Source: Flavobacteriales bacterium
Lineage (GTDB): Bacteria; Bacteroidota; Bacteroidia; Flavobacteriales; Flavobacteriaceae
Assembly: GCA_027032855.1 (NCBI GenBank)
Contig: JALVLX010000060.1
Coordinates: 1 to 5,343 of the forward strand
Direction: 5' to 3'
DNA length: 5,343 nucleotides
The position numbers were made by a program, and so were the translations under genes. Position 1 is the first letter of the stretch. Each line of letters opens with the position of its first letter. The notes below the pieces were generated by a model, which saw only the letters and a program-made list of their open reading frames with translations, ran no database searches and was not told the DNA's origin. Of this stretch, positions 4,852 through 5,343 are shown piece by piece.

Positions 4852-5343
4852 TTATTTTTCAGTAAATTCTCCCATTTTAGCATATTTATCCATACGCTGT
4901 GCAACCAATTGGTCTTTTGTGAGCGTTTTTAGTTCCGCATAAGTCGTAACAATTTTTTTAGCAACTGCTTGATAGGTTTCATCAGGCTTGCGATGCGCAC
5001 CACCTACAGGTTCGGGGATAATTTCATCAATCAAACCAATCTTAAGCATATCGGGAGCGGTCAATTTCAAAGCATTTGCCGCTTGTTCTTTAAATTCCCA
5101 GCTACGCCATAGAATTGACGAACAAGATTCGGGAGAAATAACTGAATACCAAGTGTTTTCAAGCATATAAACGCGGTCACCAACACCTATTCCCAAAGCA
5201 CCTCCCGAGGCACCTTCTCCAATAATAATAGTAATGACTGGCGTTTCCAATTTTGACATTTCCATAATATTGCGAGCAATCGCTTCTCCTTGTCCGCGCT
5301 CCTCGGCTTCAATACCGGGATATGCCCCCGGAGTATCGATTAA
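4852..5343 (-). CDS. accA: Acetyl-CoA carboxylase carboxyltransferase subunit alpha (C-terminal half; 5' end outside window)
   Basis: AccA pairs with AccD to form the carboxyltransferase of acetyl-CoA carboxylase, moving the carboxyl group from biotin on AccB to acetyl-CoA to give malonyl-CoA for fatty-acid synthesis in the cytoplasm. The frame is open to the window edge: upstream of the first internal Met codon (5263-5265) it continues for 26 more codons reading LIDTPGAYPGIEAEERGQGE then AIARNI, which are conserved AccA sequence, so that Met is not the start. In all, 163 residues are visible, about half of the roughly 320 usual. Later landmarks are GEGASGGALGIGVGD (the glycine-rich oxyanion-hole region of the crotonase-like fold), YSVISPESCSSILW and LIDEIIPEPVGGAHRKP, all strongly family-specific. 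The gene ends normally and is followed after 5 nt by the small membrane protein gene. Nothing suggests damage. Confidence 0.96.
   Translation of the reverse strand, partial: LIDTPGAYPGIEAEERGQGEAIARNIMEMSKLETPVITIIIGEGASGGALGIGVGDRVYMLENTWYSVISPESCSSILWRSWEFKEQAANALKLTAPDMLKIGLIDEIIPEPVGGAHRKPDETYQAVAKKIVTTYAELKTLTKDQLVAQRMDKYAKMGEFTEK

Noticed and set aside
4988..5170. Plus-strand open frame of 60 codons
   Set aside because: It lies opposite conserved AccA codons and has no motif.
4852..5265. A short accA starting at the internal methionine near 5265
   Set aside because: Conserved AccA residues (IDTPGAYPG, EERGQGEAIARN) continue in frame upstream to the window edge, so this is a window-truncated gene rather than a short or broken one.
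1..5343. Defence, toxin-antitoxin, phage or mobile-element system
   Set aside because: All confident genes are housekeeping or surface-glycan enzymes, and no transposase, integrase, nuclease or toxin motif was found.

Overview
The window looks like a chromosomal segment from a member of the Bacteroidota, most likely Flavobacteriia. The signs are AT-rich DNA, genes that start without Shine-Dalgarno sequences, a promoter of the Bacteroidota type (TTTG, 20-nt spacer, TAnnTTTG) near the left end, and housekeeping proteins that read as flavobacterial (an FtsE with the 'MPHQLSGGEQQRVAIARAL' stretch, a 485-residue PepD, AccA). It is mostly housekeeping sequence. I see no phage, transposon, CRISPR array or defence island.

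Layout. Positions 1-470 carry no confident gene. This stretch holds a good minus-strand promoter (175-206) that fires leftward into an ATG-free leader with two inverted repeats, and a doubtful 46-codon plus-strand ORF (294-434). A compact rightward block follows: ftsE (471-1154), overlapping by one base (TAATG) a family 2 glycosyltransferase (1154-2038), then after 6 nt a second family 2 glycosyltransferase (2045-2971). The block meets the leftward genes at 2972-3084, where two hairpins act as terminators. On the minus strand, from right to left, lie accA (5' part beyond the window, ending at 4852), a 63-residue two-helix membrane protein (4655-4846, 5 nt after accA), a 112-nt gap with short direct and palindromic repeats, and pepD (3085-4542).

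How the genes fit together. FtsE is the ATPase of the FtsEX complex, which controls peptidoglycan hydrolysis at the division site. Its partner ftsX is not adjacent; two glycosyltransferases, probably for cell-surface polysaccharide, occupy the downstream positions instead. AccA is the alpha carboxyltransferase subunit of acetyl-CoA carboxylase, the first committed step of fatty-acid synthesis. PepD is a cytosolic M20 dipeptidase. The small membrane protein is unidentified but is tightly linked to accA.

No novel multi-gene system is evident. The points most worth following are the leftward promoter with its long leader (possibly that of a stable-RNA operon), the ftsE-glycosyltransferase coupling, the small membrane protein after accA, and the repeats between it and pepD.
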